Shown here: positions 28,738 to 37,333 of the stretch, in pieces
Numbering within the stretch: position 1 is the stretch's first letter
How the letters are laid out: every line of letters begins with the position of its first letter
From: Lysinibacillus sp. SGAir0095
GTDB lineage: Bacteria > Bacillota > Bacilli > Bacillales_A > Planococcaceae
Assembly (NCBI RefSeq): GCF_005491425.1
Contig: NZ_CP028083.1
Coordinates: 3,038,001-3,102,000, forward strand
DNA: 64,000 nt
Direction: 5' to 3'
The notes under the pieces: model-generated
The model's database searches: none
Told to the model about the DNA's origin: nothing
The model's input: only the letters and a program-made list of their open reading frames with translations
Position numbers and translations under genes: made by a program

Positions 28738-29790
28738 TTAAACACTACTAGGTTCAGCTTTACAAAATAGTTCTTCTAAAAGCTCTTTGTTTTTCTCGGC
28801 AAATTTTTCGTTATGTGAAGAAACCATCCCATATTGATCGGCTTTTGGGTCGATATACTTCTTCGCGTTATTAACGGCCAGTACTGCATCTTGGAATGTA
28901 CCGATCAATAAATTTACTTTATCGTCATAAGTAACAATATCGCCAGCACCGAAAATTCCCGGTACAGATGTTTTACACTGTCCCAAGCTAACTAAGTAGT
29001 AATCATCTTTACGTATCGGTTTAATATCCTCTGCAAACGTCAATGATACCTCACGATTATAGCCATGACTTATTAGTACATCATCAACCTCTAGTTCATG
29101 CGTTTCCCCATTTTGGGAGATGACCACTTTTTCAATCGCCGTTTTACTGTCATTCGAAACGACGGATTTAATTTCCGAATTCAGCATAATTTGAACACCA
29201 TGCTCTTTTAGTTTATCAACTTGAGATTCATGGGCTGTTAGTTGGTCCTTGCGATAAATAACAACTACTTCTTTCGCGACAAATAAGAGCTCCACTGCCC
29301 AGTCAATTGCTCCATTCCCGCCACCTGATACAAGTACCTTTTTATTGCGGAAACGTTCCAACCCTAAAATCGTATAATGTAAGTTCGACATTTCATATTT
29401 CTCTGCGCCTTCGATTTCAAGCTTAATAGGACTTAAAATACCTCCACCTACAGCGACAACGATTGTTTTTGAATAATGGACTTCACCCGAATTCGTTGAA
29501 ATGACAAAAATATTATCTTTCTTTTCGACTTTTTCCACTTTCGTATTTAAACAGATTGTTGGTGAAAATGTGTTCGCTTGGTTGACTAAATTTTTAACAA
29601 ATAGCTGTGCTTGCATTGGTGGCTGCCCACCTACATCCCACAGTACCTTTTCAGGATAAATATTCACCTTTCCACCCAAAACAGGCTGTACCTCGATAAT
29701 TTTCGTTTTCATACTACGTAAGCCACTATAAAAAGCACTATATAAACCAGCTGGACCGCCACCAATTATTGTTACGTCATATAACTCCAT
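28738..29790 (-). CDS. Ferredoxin/flavodoxin--NADP+ reductase, YumC/YcgT type
   Basis: This 350-residue flavoprotein has the FAD motif IIGGGPAGLYSA (8-19) and an NADPH-binding segment, VLVSGGGNGAIDWA. A second glycine-rich FAD segment occurs in VPGIFGAGDIV. It is related to thioredoxin reductase but has no redox-active CxxC, which defines the Bacillus-type FNR. A near-consensus Fur box lies 67 bases upstream, so iron starvation should induce it, as for ycgT in B. subtilis. AGGAGG precedes the ATG. Confidence 0.92.
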   Translation of the reverse strand: MELYDVTIIGGGPAGLYSAFYSGLRSMKTKIIEVQPVLGGKVNIYPEKVLWDVGGQPPMQAQLFVKNLVNQANTFSPTICLNTKVEKVEKKDNIFVISTNSGEVHYSKTIVVAVGGGILSPIKLEIEGAEKYEMSNLHYTILGLERFRNKKVLVSGGGNGAIDWAVELLFVAKEVVVIYRKDQLTAHESQVDKLKEHGVQIMLNSEIKSVVSNDSKTAIEKVVISQNGETHELEVDDVLISHGYNREVSLTFAEDIKPIRKDDYYLVSLGQCKTSVPGIFGAGDIVTYDDKVNLLIGTFQDAVLAVNNAKKYIDPKADQYGMVSSHNEKFAEKNKELLEELFCKAEPSSV

Positions 29791-29856
29791 GTTAACCTCC
29801 TGAAATTCCCATCTATCTCAACACCGATAACTATTCTCATTACTTACAATAATATA

Positions 29857-29875
29857 GATAATGATAATCAATTTC
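29857..29875. promoter_or_regulatory. Fur box
   Basis: GATAATGATAATCAATTTC matches the 19-base Fur consensus (GATAATGATAATCATTATC) at 17 positions. It sits 67 bases upstream of the ferredoxin-NADP reductase start. Confidence 0.8.
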
Positions 29876-29930
29876 AATAACAATTATGCAAATAAATCAA
29901 TTCATATGATTATTCGTTGGTTCACCAAAT

Positions 29931-29981
29931 AAAAAAGCTCCTGATAGTTAAGCAGAAATACTCTGCTTACCTAACGGGAGC
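29931..29981 (-). terminator. Terminator of the methyltransferase gene
   Basis: GCTCC and GGGAGC close a long hairpin whose inner part pairs GTTAAGCAGA with TCTGCTTACC. On the minus strand it ends in six T residues. Confidence 0.8.
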
Positions 29982-30044
29982 GACTATTTATTAATTTTGT
30001 ATACAAAACCATGATCGGTGAACGAGGACTGCAAATACTAAAAA

Positions 30045-30641
30045 TCATTTAATGCAACTGGCGATAAACATGGAAGCATCTTGATTCATGAAAATGCGAT
30101 TTCCATGATGGAAAGTCTTAATGTCAATCGATTTAAATCCGACTTCGGTTAAAGTTTTATCAAGTTCATCATGCGTAAAGCCGTTATGCACTTTCGGATG
30201 ATTTATCTGATCGTTCTTGTCGAAATCAATAATGATTAGTTTTCCATCATCATTTAATATGTTGAACAATTCTTGCAAGATTTTTTTAGTGTCCGGAATA
30301 TGAAGAAGGACTAATGACATTAAAATAATATCTGCCTTAAGTTTAGGAGTTTCTTGAGTAAAATCTGAGAAAAGCACTTTTGAGTTGGTAATTCCTTTAT
30401 GAGAAATTTTAGCTTTCGCTACCTCCAACATTTGTTCTGATGAATCGACCAATAAAATAGAATCTACTAACGTACATAATTCTAAACTAATTAAACCAGT
30501 ACCACTCCCATAATCCATCAAGGATTTCGATTTACTATTTTGCAATTCGGATTTTACTTCCTTAACGATCACTTTAGCTAATTCAATTCTTTCTACTGTA
30601 TCATATCTTTTGGCCATCTGTTCAAAAACGTTATTTTCCAT
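30045..30641 (-). CDS. Class I SAM-dependent methyltransferase
   Basis: This 198-residue Rossmann-fold methyltransferase has motif I LMDYGSGTGLISLEL (about 41-55), the acidic motif II LLVDSS and a post-motif SLVLLHIPD. It resembles small UbiE/Methyltransf_11-type enzymes. The substrate cannot be predicted. It is monocistronic, with a terminator of its own. Confidence 0.85.
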   Translation of the reverse strand: MENNVFEQMAKRYDTVERIELAKVIVKEVKSELQNSKSKSLMDYGSGTGLISLELCTLVDSILLVDSSEQMLEVAKAKISHKGITNSKVLFSDFTQETPKLKADIILMSLVLLHIPDTKKILQELFNILNDDGKLIIIDFDKNDQINHPKVHNGFTHDELDKTLTEVGFKSIDIKTFHHGNRIFMNQDASMFIASCIK

Positions 30642-30845
30642 ATCCTGCTCCCCTAATCTTTAAAAATGTTACATTGTGGTCATTATAGCAAATGCAAAAC
30701 CTTAAGGGGCAATTAGACACTTACAAAACCGCCATTAGAAGTTTTTTGGGAGTGAAAAGAACTGATTTATTGTAGAAAATCGACCATTTGCCTATCCATG
30801 AATGCCGAAAACCTTTCGAGGCAGCTCACCGCCTTCTCCACCAAC

Positions 30846-31253
30846 CTATTCCTTTTGGAACCCAAGAATAATTTCGTCGACTACTGGTCTTGACTTTCTC
30901 GTTATCAAGTCAAACATAACCTCTGTCACAGTTGCTTCGGTTATAACTTCTTCTCTCTGATTTAGAATCTTTTGCTCAAAGACAAAGCTCGTATTCCCCA
31001 AACGCAAAGGTATAGTTTTAACGATTAAACGTTCATCTACCTTGGCTTCCTGTTTGTACAGAATCTCTAATTTTAGTACAACAGACTCTATATTTCTTTT
31101 GTTTAATTTCTCGAACGATAACCCCGTCTTCTTAAACCAGTCTGTCCTGCCAGCCTGGAGATACTGGAGATAAATCATGTGATTCACATGTCCTAAACTA
31201 TCAATATCCTCTTCTTTTACTACGATTTCTGTTATTGAGTTCATTTTATCCAA
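30846..31253 (-). CDS. Acyl-CoA thioesterase, 4-hydroxybenzoyl-CoA type
   Basis: This 135-residue hotdog-fold protein has the family motif DSLGHVNHMIYLQYL near residue 17; its aspartate is the expected catalytic residue. Such enzymes hydrolyse short or medium acyl-CoA. The TTG at 31253 lies four bases after GGGAG and fits better than the ATG three codons later, which is 13 bases from it. Confidence 0.82.
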   Translation of the reverse strand: MDKMNSITEIVVKEEDIDSLGHVNHMIYLQYLQAGRTDWFKKTGLSFEKLNKRNIESVVLKLEILYKQEAKVDERLIVKTIPLRLGNTSFVFEQKILNQREEVITEATVTEVMFDLITRKSRPVVDEIILGFQKE

Positions 31254-31347
31254 ATCTCTCCCTTCGTCAACGATAGTATAAGATACTATGTAAAAAGGAT
31301 GAAGATTACTTCTTTTTTACTAATTGATACAATAAATTGATTCCTCT

Positions 31348-31390
31348 CTTTTAGACTTCCAGGAGTTTGTATGGCGTTTTAGTCTAAAAG
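31348..31390. repeat. Inverted repeat after the histidine kinase gene
   Basis: CTTTTAGACT (31348-31357) and AGTCTAAAAG (31381-31390) are perfect ten-base arms just downstream of the kinase stop. No T run follows on the minus strand, so terminator function is doubtful. Confidence 0.45.
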
Positions 31391-31396
31391 CGTGCT

Positions 31397-32395
31397 TCAT
31401 TCATTTTTTTCGATAGTAAAATAAAACAAAGTCCCATTCCTATTTGATTGTAAAGAATACTTTATATGGAGGATCCTTGCTATATCCTCGATTATTTTTA
31501 ATCCTAGGCCCTCATTTTTACTTGTAATATCGAATCCAATTCCATTATCTCTAATAGATACGCACTTTTCCTCAACGATTACTTCAAGTTTTTTAGCTTT
31601 TGAATGTTTTAAGGCATTTTGGAAGATGTTATCAAATAATCTTTGGAGCCATAGTTCGTTGCTAGTCCAAACCAATTCTTCATCTAACGGACGATATATT
31701 AATTCAATAGAATGAATACTATACAAATAATCCCACTTTTTTACCATAGTTTCTAATAAATTACCTATATTTACCTCTTCATTTAAAATATATGAATCCT
31801 CAAGTGTATCCGTAGAATGTAAATTAAATTCATTCGTTAAATCAGCAATATAATCTATTTGTTGATATAGTGATTCGAGTATTGGTGTTTGATCATTATA
31901 TTGACCCTCCAAATAAAATAATTGTAATCTCACAGCGGTTAACGGTGTATTGATATCATGCCTTAATTTATTTAAGAGTTCTTTTTTGATTTCCCTCTGT
32001 TGTTTAAGTTCCAATTCTCGATAGGTTGTTCGCTCAATTAATAGATTTACCGACTTAATTAGTTCCGCTATTTCGTCATTGCTTTGAACGTCCAATGTGT
32101 TCGGAATCTTTTCGTCACTCGCTAATTTTCGAATGGTTTCATTCAGTATATTTATTTTATTTAATAGTGCATTAATCGACTTTGAAAATAAGAAAGCTAA
32201 AATTAATAGTGATAAAATAAATACGACTAGCATCGTAGGATATGCAAAAGATTCATGGAATGGAATACCATTATTCTTCGTTTTAAAAGCAATATTATAG
32301 ATTATAGACATCAGAACACTAATCGCTAATAGTACTACTGGTACGCTGATAATAGCTGAAAATAATAATAATTGATATTTCTTTTTTAAACTCAT
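31397..32395 (-). CDS. Membrane sensor histidine kinase
   Basis: The 332-residue protein has two membrane helices (about 10-32 and 52-72) with only a short loop outside, then a HAMP-like linker. HisKA follows with the phospho-acceptor H146 in LRHDINTPLTA, then a GHKL ATPase domain with N-box FQNALKHS, G1 DNGIGFD and G2 GLGLKI. The tiny external loop suggests it senses within the membrane or through a partner. It overlaps the response regulator by four bases and follows a membrane-anchored hydrolase in one operon. Confidence 0.9.
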   Translation of the reverse strand: MSLKKKYQLLLFSAIISVPVVLLAISVLMSIIYNIAFKTKNNGIPFHESFAYPTMLVVFILSLLILAFLFSKSINALLNKINILNETIRKLASDEKIPNTLDVQSNDEIAELIKSVNLLIERTTYRELELKQQREIKKELLNKLRHDINTPLTAVRLQLFYLEGQYNDQTPILESLYQQIDYIADLTNEFNLHSTDTLEDSYILNEEVNIGNLLETMVKKWDYLYSIHSIELIYRPLDEELVWTSNELWLQRLFDNIFQNALKHSKAKKLEVIVEEKCVSIRDNGIGFDITSKNEGLGLKIIEDIARILHIKYSLQSNRNGTLFYFTIEKNE

Positions 32396-33063
32396 TTCTT
32401 TATATAGGTATTTAATCTATACCCTTCTCCATATACATTTTGAATAATTTCACCATTTTTATCATTGATCTTTGTTCGTATTTTTTTGATATGTACATTC
32501 AAGATATTTTGATTTCGATCTTCCAGTTGCCACAAATAGTCAAAGAAATGTTCTTTCGTTAGAATTCTATCTCTATTTTCATATAAATAGAAAAAAATTT
32601 TACGCTCAATTGCCGTGAGCATAACTTCATTATGCAAACTATTACTGAAAACCCTTCTATGGTCAGCATCAATAGATAAGTGTTTGATTTGCGTAAAAGT
32701 ACCATAATGATTTTCCAGCATTTTCTTCATTCTTAGTAGAAGCTCCCTAGGATCAATAGGCTTTGTCATATAATCCTCTCCAATTGTCAAACCCTGCAGT
32801 TTGCTATCCATATCATTTCGGGCAGATAGGAAAATAATTGGAATGTTTAACCCTAGTTTCTTAATATTCTTTGAAATTTGATAGCCATCTTCACCCGGCA
32901 GCATTATATCCATTATTACTAGATCCATCTTATGAATAAGATCCAGTATTTCCTTTCCATCAGTTTGCCAGCATACATTGAACGCTTCACGTTGTAAAAT
33001 TTTTTGCAGTAAATCACCAATCATTAAATCATCTTCAACAATTAAAATATTATATCCTTTCAT
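32392..33063 (-). CDS. OmpR-family response regulator
   Basis: This 223-residue regulator has an acidic pocket (EDD at 10-12), the phosphorylation site D52 in VIMDIMLPGEDG and the conserved lysine in YMTKPID. A winged-helix DNA-binding domain covers residues 125-220 (RTKINDKNGEIIQNVYGEGYRL). It is partner of the overlapping histidine kinase. The conserved switch threonine is a serine in LSARND, as is common. Confidence 0.92.
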   Translation of the reverse strand: MKGYNILIVEDDLMIGDLLQKILQREAFNVCWQTDGKEILDLIHKMDLVIMDIMLPGEDGYQISKNIKKLGLNIPIIFLSARNDMDSKLQGLTIGEDYMTKPIDPRELLLRMKKMLENHYGTFTQIKHLSIDADHRRVFSNSLHNEVMLTAIERKIFFYLYENRDRILTKEHFFDYLWQLEDRNQNILNVHIKKIRTKINDKNGEIIQNVYGEGYRLNTYIKK

Positions 33064-33079
33064 GACAAAGGCCTTTCTA

Positions 33080-34060
33080 TTATTTCAATTTTTTATTGAT
33101 AAATTCTATGGAAAGCTTATAAATCTCTTCCGGTTCGTATAAATAAATGCTGTGTGTACCTCTAATTATTTGGACATCCGCTATTTCTAGCTGTTCTGCA
33201 AATTCTTTATAATCTTCGTTTTTTTGTTTTGTATATCTAGAGTTTTTATGTTGGTCAGCAATTGCATCTAAAAATAAAATAGGTGTTTCTTTTGGTACCG
33301 GAAGATTAATTGATTTTTTACTGTTTTCGTCAGCCCGTAAAAGTTCTTGCTCCATATCATCATTAAAAAATTGTTTATAGGATAATGCTTTATAGATTTC
33401 TTTTTCTTCTTCAGATAAAAAAGACTGCCGAGTGACTTCAGGATTGAAAGTAGCAGAAGGAACAAGCCGATGCAAACCAATTTTCGTTAATAAATTCATG
33501 CCTCTTACTGTCCATTGATCAATCACGTTCATTTTGTGCGTTACGTATTGTTGAGGTAAACCAATATCCAAAGCAATAATTGCCTTTACTTCACTTGGAT
33601 ATTTTTGAGCCCAGTAGATAGCCTCAATCCCTGATAATGAGTGTGGCATCAATATATACGGCGGTTTATTGCCACTTTGAATTAGCACTTGTCTTGTTTG
33701 TTCCAATATTGTATCGATATCTCGATCATCGTCAAAAACATCGCTGAATCCATATCCCGCTCTTTCAACGACGGCAATCTTATTTTCTTTCGAGAACTTG
33801 CTATATAGCCCTTTCATTTCATAAACTGGTGCAGCAATTCCAGATCCAGACATAAATACATATGTATCCTCTCCGTCGCCCTCATGATAGACATTCAAAT
33901 TTTTACTATTAATCTGAACGATTGCTCCCTCACCTTTAAGTAACTTTGATTCCTTACTTAGTTGAACATTATGGTAAATACAAACTGATACTACTACAAG
34001 CAAGATAATGGCAATGAACCAAACGATTAATTTCTTTAATATTTCCAAAATCTTTTTCAT
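33080..34060 (-). CDS. Membrane-anchored alpha/beta hydrolase
   Basis: The 326-residue protein has one N-terminal membrane helix (about 10-30) and an extracellular alpha/beta hydrolase domain. The nucleophile elbow is PHSLSG rather than GxSxG, and the catalytic histidine is probably in RGTHSIYL near the C terminus. It lies 16 bases upstream of the response regulator gene and is clearly in its operon. It may act in stress sensing or resistance at the membrane surface. The substrate is unknown. Confidence 0.82.
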   Translation of the reverse strand: MKKILEILKKLIVWFIAIILLVVVSVCIYHNVQLSKESKLLKGEGAIVQINSKNLNVYHEGDGEDTYVFMSGSGIAAPVYEMKGLYSKFSKENKIAVVERAGYGFSDVFDDDRDIDTILEQTRQVLIQSGNKPPYILMPHSLSGIEAIYWAQKYPSEVKAIIALDIGLPQQYVTHKMNVIDQWTVRGMNLLTKIGLHRLVPSATFNPEVTRQSFLSEEEKEIYKALSYKQFFNDDMEQELLRADENSKKSINLPVPKETPILFLDAIADQHKNSRYTKQKNEDYKEFAEQLEIADVQIIRGTHSIYLYEPEEIYKLSIEFINKKLK

Positions 34061-34181
34061 AGACTGCTCCTTTCAAGTTATATTGAAAGGATATGATAAA
34101 AATATAAATTTCTAATTAACTTTTGATCATTATTTTTTCTGTGCTTCAAATCTTTCCTAATTCTAGAGAGCGCCAGATTAC

Positions 34182-34619
34182 TTAATAAAGGAATTCTTCA
34201 CTGTTCAATAATCCAAAAAAATCAGTCGAAAAAACTATAAGTAAAAAAATGGCTAGTATCACTAATTGAATAGCTGTGAAGATATAATCATTTTTGTTTT
34301 CTGCATATCTTTTTTCCATCATTACTCTAACTATTTCAGTTATAAAGATACAAACAAACAAAAGATTATATGTTTCTAAATACCAAATACGGTCAAGAGG
34401 ATCACGAGTGATATTAATGAAAATACCCATAATCATCATAGCAATAAAAACGATTCTAATTGCCCAATCTATCTTCGTATGTTTTTCATTCACATGGCCA
34501 TAAGAAAAAAACTTTCTCTTTTCGACATTAAGCCATTTTCGTAAAGCTTTATTAAATAAAAAAAGAAAAAGCCCAAAAATAGATAGCACTACAATTAATT
34601 TTAAGAAAATACTCTCCAT
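34182..34619 (-). CDS. DUF4181-like membrane protein
   Basis: This 145-residue protein has four predicted membrane helices, with a cytoplasmic segment RKWLNVEKRKFFSYGHVNEKHTKIDW between the first two. That segment is what I recognise from DUF4181 proteins of Bacillales. The ATG at 34619 follows a GGCGGTG ribosome site. It is 120 bases upstream of the hydrolase gene. No function is known. Confidence 0.7.
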   Translation of the reverse strand: MESIFLKLIVVLSIFGLFLFLFNKALRKWLNVEKRKFFSYGHVNEKHTKIDWAIRIVFIAMMIMGIFINITRDPLDRIWYLETYNLLFVCIFITEIVRVMMEKRYAENKNDYIFTAIQLVILAIFLLIVFSTDFFGLLNSEEFLY

Positions 34620-34726
34620 GAACAATTCACCGCCTATCAATCAATCTTTAATTTTATAACTAATAATATTAATTATTTCAAATGTCCTTCATCTAAACAA
34701 TACCAATTTCCAAGAAAATGGAACCT

Positions 34727-34760
34727 TAAAAAGCGCAAATCCATTATATTGGAAATGCGC
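34727..34760 (-). terminator. Terminator of the EamA gene, repeated-type hairpin
   Basis: GCGCAAATCC and GGAAATGCGC form a stem followed by TTTTT on the minus strand. A near-identical hairpin occurs at 59166-59193. Confidence 0.7.
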
Positions 34761-34871
34761 CATATTATTAAATTGTCCTATGTCTTAGAAACAACTGAAT
34801 TCCTATTTTAGTTGATGATTGGTGGTACCTCTCTTTTTTTAAAATAATTATTCTTATTTTGTCAGCTCCGG

Positions 34872-35747
34872 TTATTCTTCTACAGTTATTTTTCTTTGTA
34901 GCATTAAAAATAAAAACACTCCTAATAATACAATCAAGCCACCTATAATCTGTAAGGCGATGACGCGTTCTCCCAGAAGAATTATAGCTAAAATTGTTGC
35001 CCCAATCGGTTCACCTAATATGCTCATAGAAACGGTTGTTGTGTTTACATAATTCAATAAATAATTATATATTACATGAGCAATCGTAGGGAAAATTGCT
35101 AATAACAGAAAAATACCCCATTCTCGTGTATCATAGCCACCAATAGGTATACCTGCCAATAGATTATAGATAGCTAAAGAAATTGCAGCAAAAAAGAACA
35201 CGCAAAAACTGTAGATCCAATGGGAAATTTTCTTTACATTATTTTGTCCAATTAGCAAATAACCTACAACGGCTATTACACTTAGAAATGATAAAATATC
35301 GCCAATGATCACTGACTTACTATTTAAAGCAAAATCGCCCCAACCAACCATAACAACTCCTATCATAGAAATTCCTATAGTCAATAAGGTTAAGACATTC
35401 GTTCTTTCTTTAAATAAAAAATATCCTCCTATTAAAGCAATGATTGGTTGTAAAGAAAGTATAATAGTGGAACTAGCTACAGTTGTTAATTTTAAAGATT
35501 CAAACCATAATGCGAAATGGAGAGCTAAAAAAACACCAGCTACAAATAAAAACAACCATTCCTTTTTCGTTAGTTTTACAAACTCTTTTCTTTTCATGAT
35601 TATGATTGGTAATAATAAAATGCATGCTAAAAACATACGGTACATACTTATTACTGTCGATGGTGCCTCCGACCACTTTACAAAGATTGCCGCAAAAGAT
35701 ATAGCTATTATAGAAATTGTTAGTAGTAATCCAACAGGTTTTTTCAT
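34872..35747 (-). CDS. EamA/DMT-family transporter
   Basis: This 291-residue protein has ten predicted membrane helices in two EamA repeats, each with the typical small-residue-rich start and proline near the fourth helix (LSLQPIIALIGGYFLFKE and LGEPIGATILAIILLGE). These proteins usually export metabolites or drugs. The ATG at 35747 is five bases after GGAGG. A TetR regulator gene lies 38 bases upstream on the same strand and probably controls this exporter. Confidence 0.88.
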   Translation of the reverse strand: MKKPVGLLLTISIIAISFAAIFVKWSEAPSTVISMYRMFLACILLLPIIIMKRKEFVKLTKKEWLFLFVAGVFLALHFALWFESLKLTTVASSTIILSLQPIIALIGGYFLFKERTNVLTLLTIGISMIGVVMVGWGDFALNSKSVIIGDILSFLSVIAVVGYLLIGQNNVKKISHWIYSFCVFFFAAISLAIYNLLAGIPIGGYDTREWGIFLLLAIFPTIAHVIYNYLLNYVNTTTVSMSILGEPIGATILAIILLGERVIALQIIGGLIVLLGVFLFLMLQRKITVEE

Positions 35748-35785
35748 GATTGCCTCCAATTAAATATTTATCAATGAATCGATAT

Positions 35786-36397
35786 CTAGTTTAGCTTCTT
35801 TACTAAACCATCAATATAGAGACGCTTTATGCCTAACAAGATTCGCTCAACAGAATAGCCCTGATGGATTAGTTGTTCATCCACGTTATTTAATGTTCCT
35901 AAGATTGCTTCAACTGTAAAAGGAACATCTAGTTCTGTAACTTCTCCCTTTTCAAGAGCTTCCCACAAAATTTGAGTACATATTTTTCTCATCCATTGGT
36001 AAAGAGGTGATTGAATTGGTCGATAATTTGTAGAAGCTCTTGTAACCTCACATACCCAATCCAATCTAGGTTCCAGATAAGCTACAAACTTAATAATAAC
36101 TTGGTATAGCTTATCTAATGAGGATTGATTCTTGTTTGTATTACTCAAATAATATTGCGTTTCATCTATTAATACCTGACACTCTTCACTGACTATATCC
36201 GCACAAATATCGCTAAGATTCCTATATTGTCTATACAAACTTGCCTGGCCGACCTTAGCCGTTTGAGCTATCTGGTGCATATTTACATTTGCAACACCAC
36301 TTTGAATAAATAGCTCTTTAGCAGCGTTTAACACTTTTCTTTTTGTGATCTCAGTTCTCGGTGTTCTAATTGAAGCAGAACCATGTTTATCAGACAA
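35786..36397 (-). CDS. TetR-family transcriptional regulator
   Basis: The 203-residue regulator has an N-terminal TetR helix-turn-helix (KELFIQSGVANVNMHQIAQ, then KVGQASLYRQYRNL) and a helical ligand domain. Two strong palindromes, 36420-36434 and 36454-36468, lie just upstream of the start and share the core GGACA-NNN-TGTCC. They are likely autoregulatory operators. The EamA transporter follows in the same direction, so this probably forms a repressor-efflux unit. Confidence 0.9.
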   Translation of the reverse strand: MSDKHGSASIRTPRTEITKRKVLNAAKELFIQSGVANVNMHQIAQTAKVGQASLYRQYRNLSDICADIVSEECQVLIDETQYYLSNTNKNQSSLDKLYQVIIKFVAYLEPRLDWVCEVTRASTNYRPIQSPLYQWMRKICTQILWEALEKGEVTELDVPFTVEAILGTLNNVDEQLIHQGYSVERILLGIKRLYIDGLVKKLN

Positions 36398-36419
36398 ATA
36401 TAATTCCTCCTAACCTAAA

Positions 36420-36434
36420 CGGACAAAATGTCCG
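36420..36434. promoter_or_regulatory. TetR operator 1
   Basis: CGGACAAAATGTCCG is a perfect palindrome with three central bases, 23 bases upstream of the TetR start. Its centre is 34 bases from that of operator 2. Confidence 0.75.
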
Positions 36435-36453
36435 ATCTATGTATATAAAAAAA

Positions 36454-36468
36454 CGGACATTTTGTCCG
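36454..36468. promoter_or_regulatory. TetR operator 2
   Basis: CGGACATTTTGTCCG has the same arms as operator 1 with a complementary centre. It is flanked by A and T runs (AAA and TTT extend the symmetry), so it may also terminate transcription. Confidence 0.75.
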
Positions 36469-36630
36469 TTTTTTAAATTTTAGTATTTTAGCACACCCTC
36501 GTCAATTCTTTTTGTAAATTATTTATTTTATTCAACTAATTCAATTGTTACCATACGTACTATTCTTGTTACTTTTCTCTTAGAAATTTTAAAATATTAA
36601 TAGTATCCACTTATTTTTTGTGCAGGACAT

Positions 36631-37098
36631 TTATCTCACAAATGAAATAAAGTCAATATTCACCGGTTCAATACTATCAACCCGGAGCCGTGAGTTAATC
36701 TGCCCTCGATGGTAGTGACCATGCAAGGCTACATGAGTTAAAATATCACGTATGGAACTATTGAATTCTTTTCCCTTACTATTTGTATAGGATATTGATT
36801 TATCTAAATCTGTTTCTGCTAGATTAGTAAGAAATGCTGAAAAACTCCCTTCATTTTGTCTAACAAGATCCGCACAAACTTCTAAATTGACATCCGACCA
36901 TATGGGTAGTCGTGAACTGTCCAATCCTTGTATTCTGGTTAGCCATACTTTTTCTGCCAAAAGGATATGGGAAAATAAACGATTCACCTCTTGATTTTCT
37001 TCTTCAATACACTGCAATGTCACGAGAATACGTTGGTTAGCCCAATTTAAATGCTCATACATCTTTTGAATCGTTCTCAAGGAGAATCGCACCACCAA
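36631..37098 (-). CDS. DinB-family putative metal-dependent protein
   Basis: The protein has up to 155 residues, with the four-helix DinB/YfiT fold. Putative metal ligands are the histidine in LFSHILLAEKVW and the pair in HVALHGHYHRGQIN. Members of this family include thiol-dependent transferases; most are uncharacterised. The start is uncertain. No clear ribosome site is visible, and TTG or ATG codons at residues 7 and 13 are alternatives. Confidence 0.78.
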   Translation of the reverse strand: MVVRFSLRTIQKMYEHLNWANQRILVTLQCIEEENQEVNRLFSHILLAEKVWLTRIQGLDSSRLPIWSDVNLEVCADLVRQNEGSFSAFLTNLAETDLDKSISYTNSKGKEFNSSIRDILTHVALHGHYHRGQINSRLRVDSIEPVNIDFISFVR

Positions 37099-37333
37099 TC
37101 TTTAAAATTTGCCAATTGGGTTTACCACCAACTATTTATTACAGATAACTCCATGTTATTCGAGGGAAACAATAGACTTATATTCAACAAGACTTCCTCG
37201 TTCCCATTAAATAGAGTAAATACAAACTCTACTTATTCAAATATATTCAAATCTGTAAAAAATTATATTAATCATATTGAATTGTGTAGATATTTGTCGA
37301 AATATATCTATATATAAGTGTGGGGGAAAGCAA

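Noticed and set aside
32392-33063. Response regulator as the missing AgrA partner
   Set aside because: It has an OmpR winged helix rather than a LytTR domain and overlaps its own histidine kinase gene.
35305-35763. Plus-strand frame of 152 codons opposite the EamA gene
   Set aside because: The opposite strand encodes a clear ten-helix transporter with a proper start; the plus frame lacks a ribosome site and recognisable sequence.
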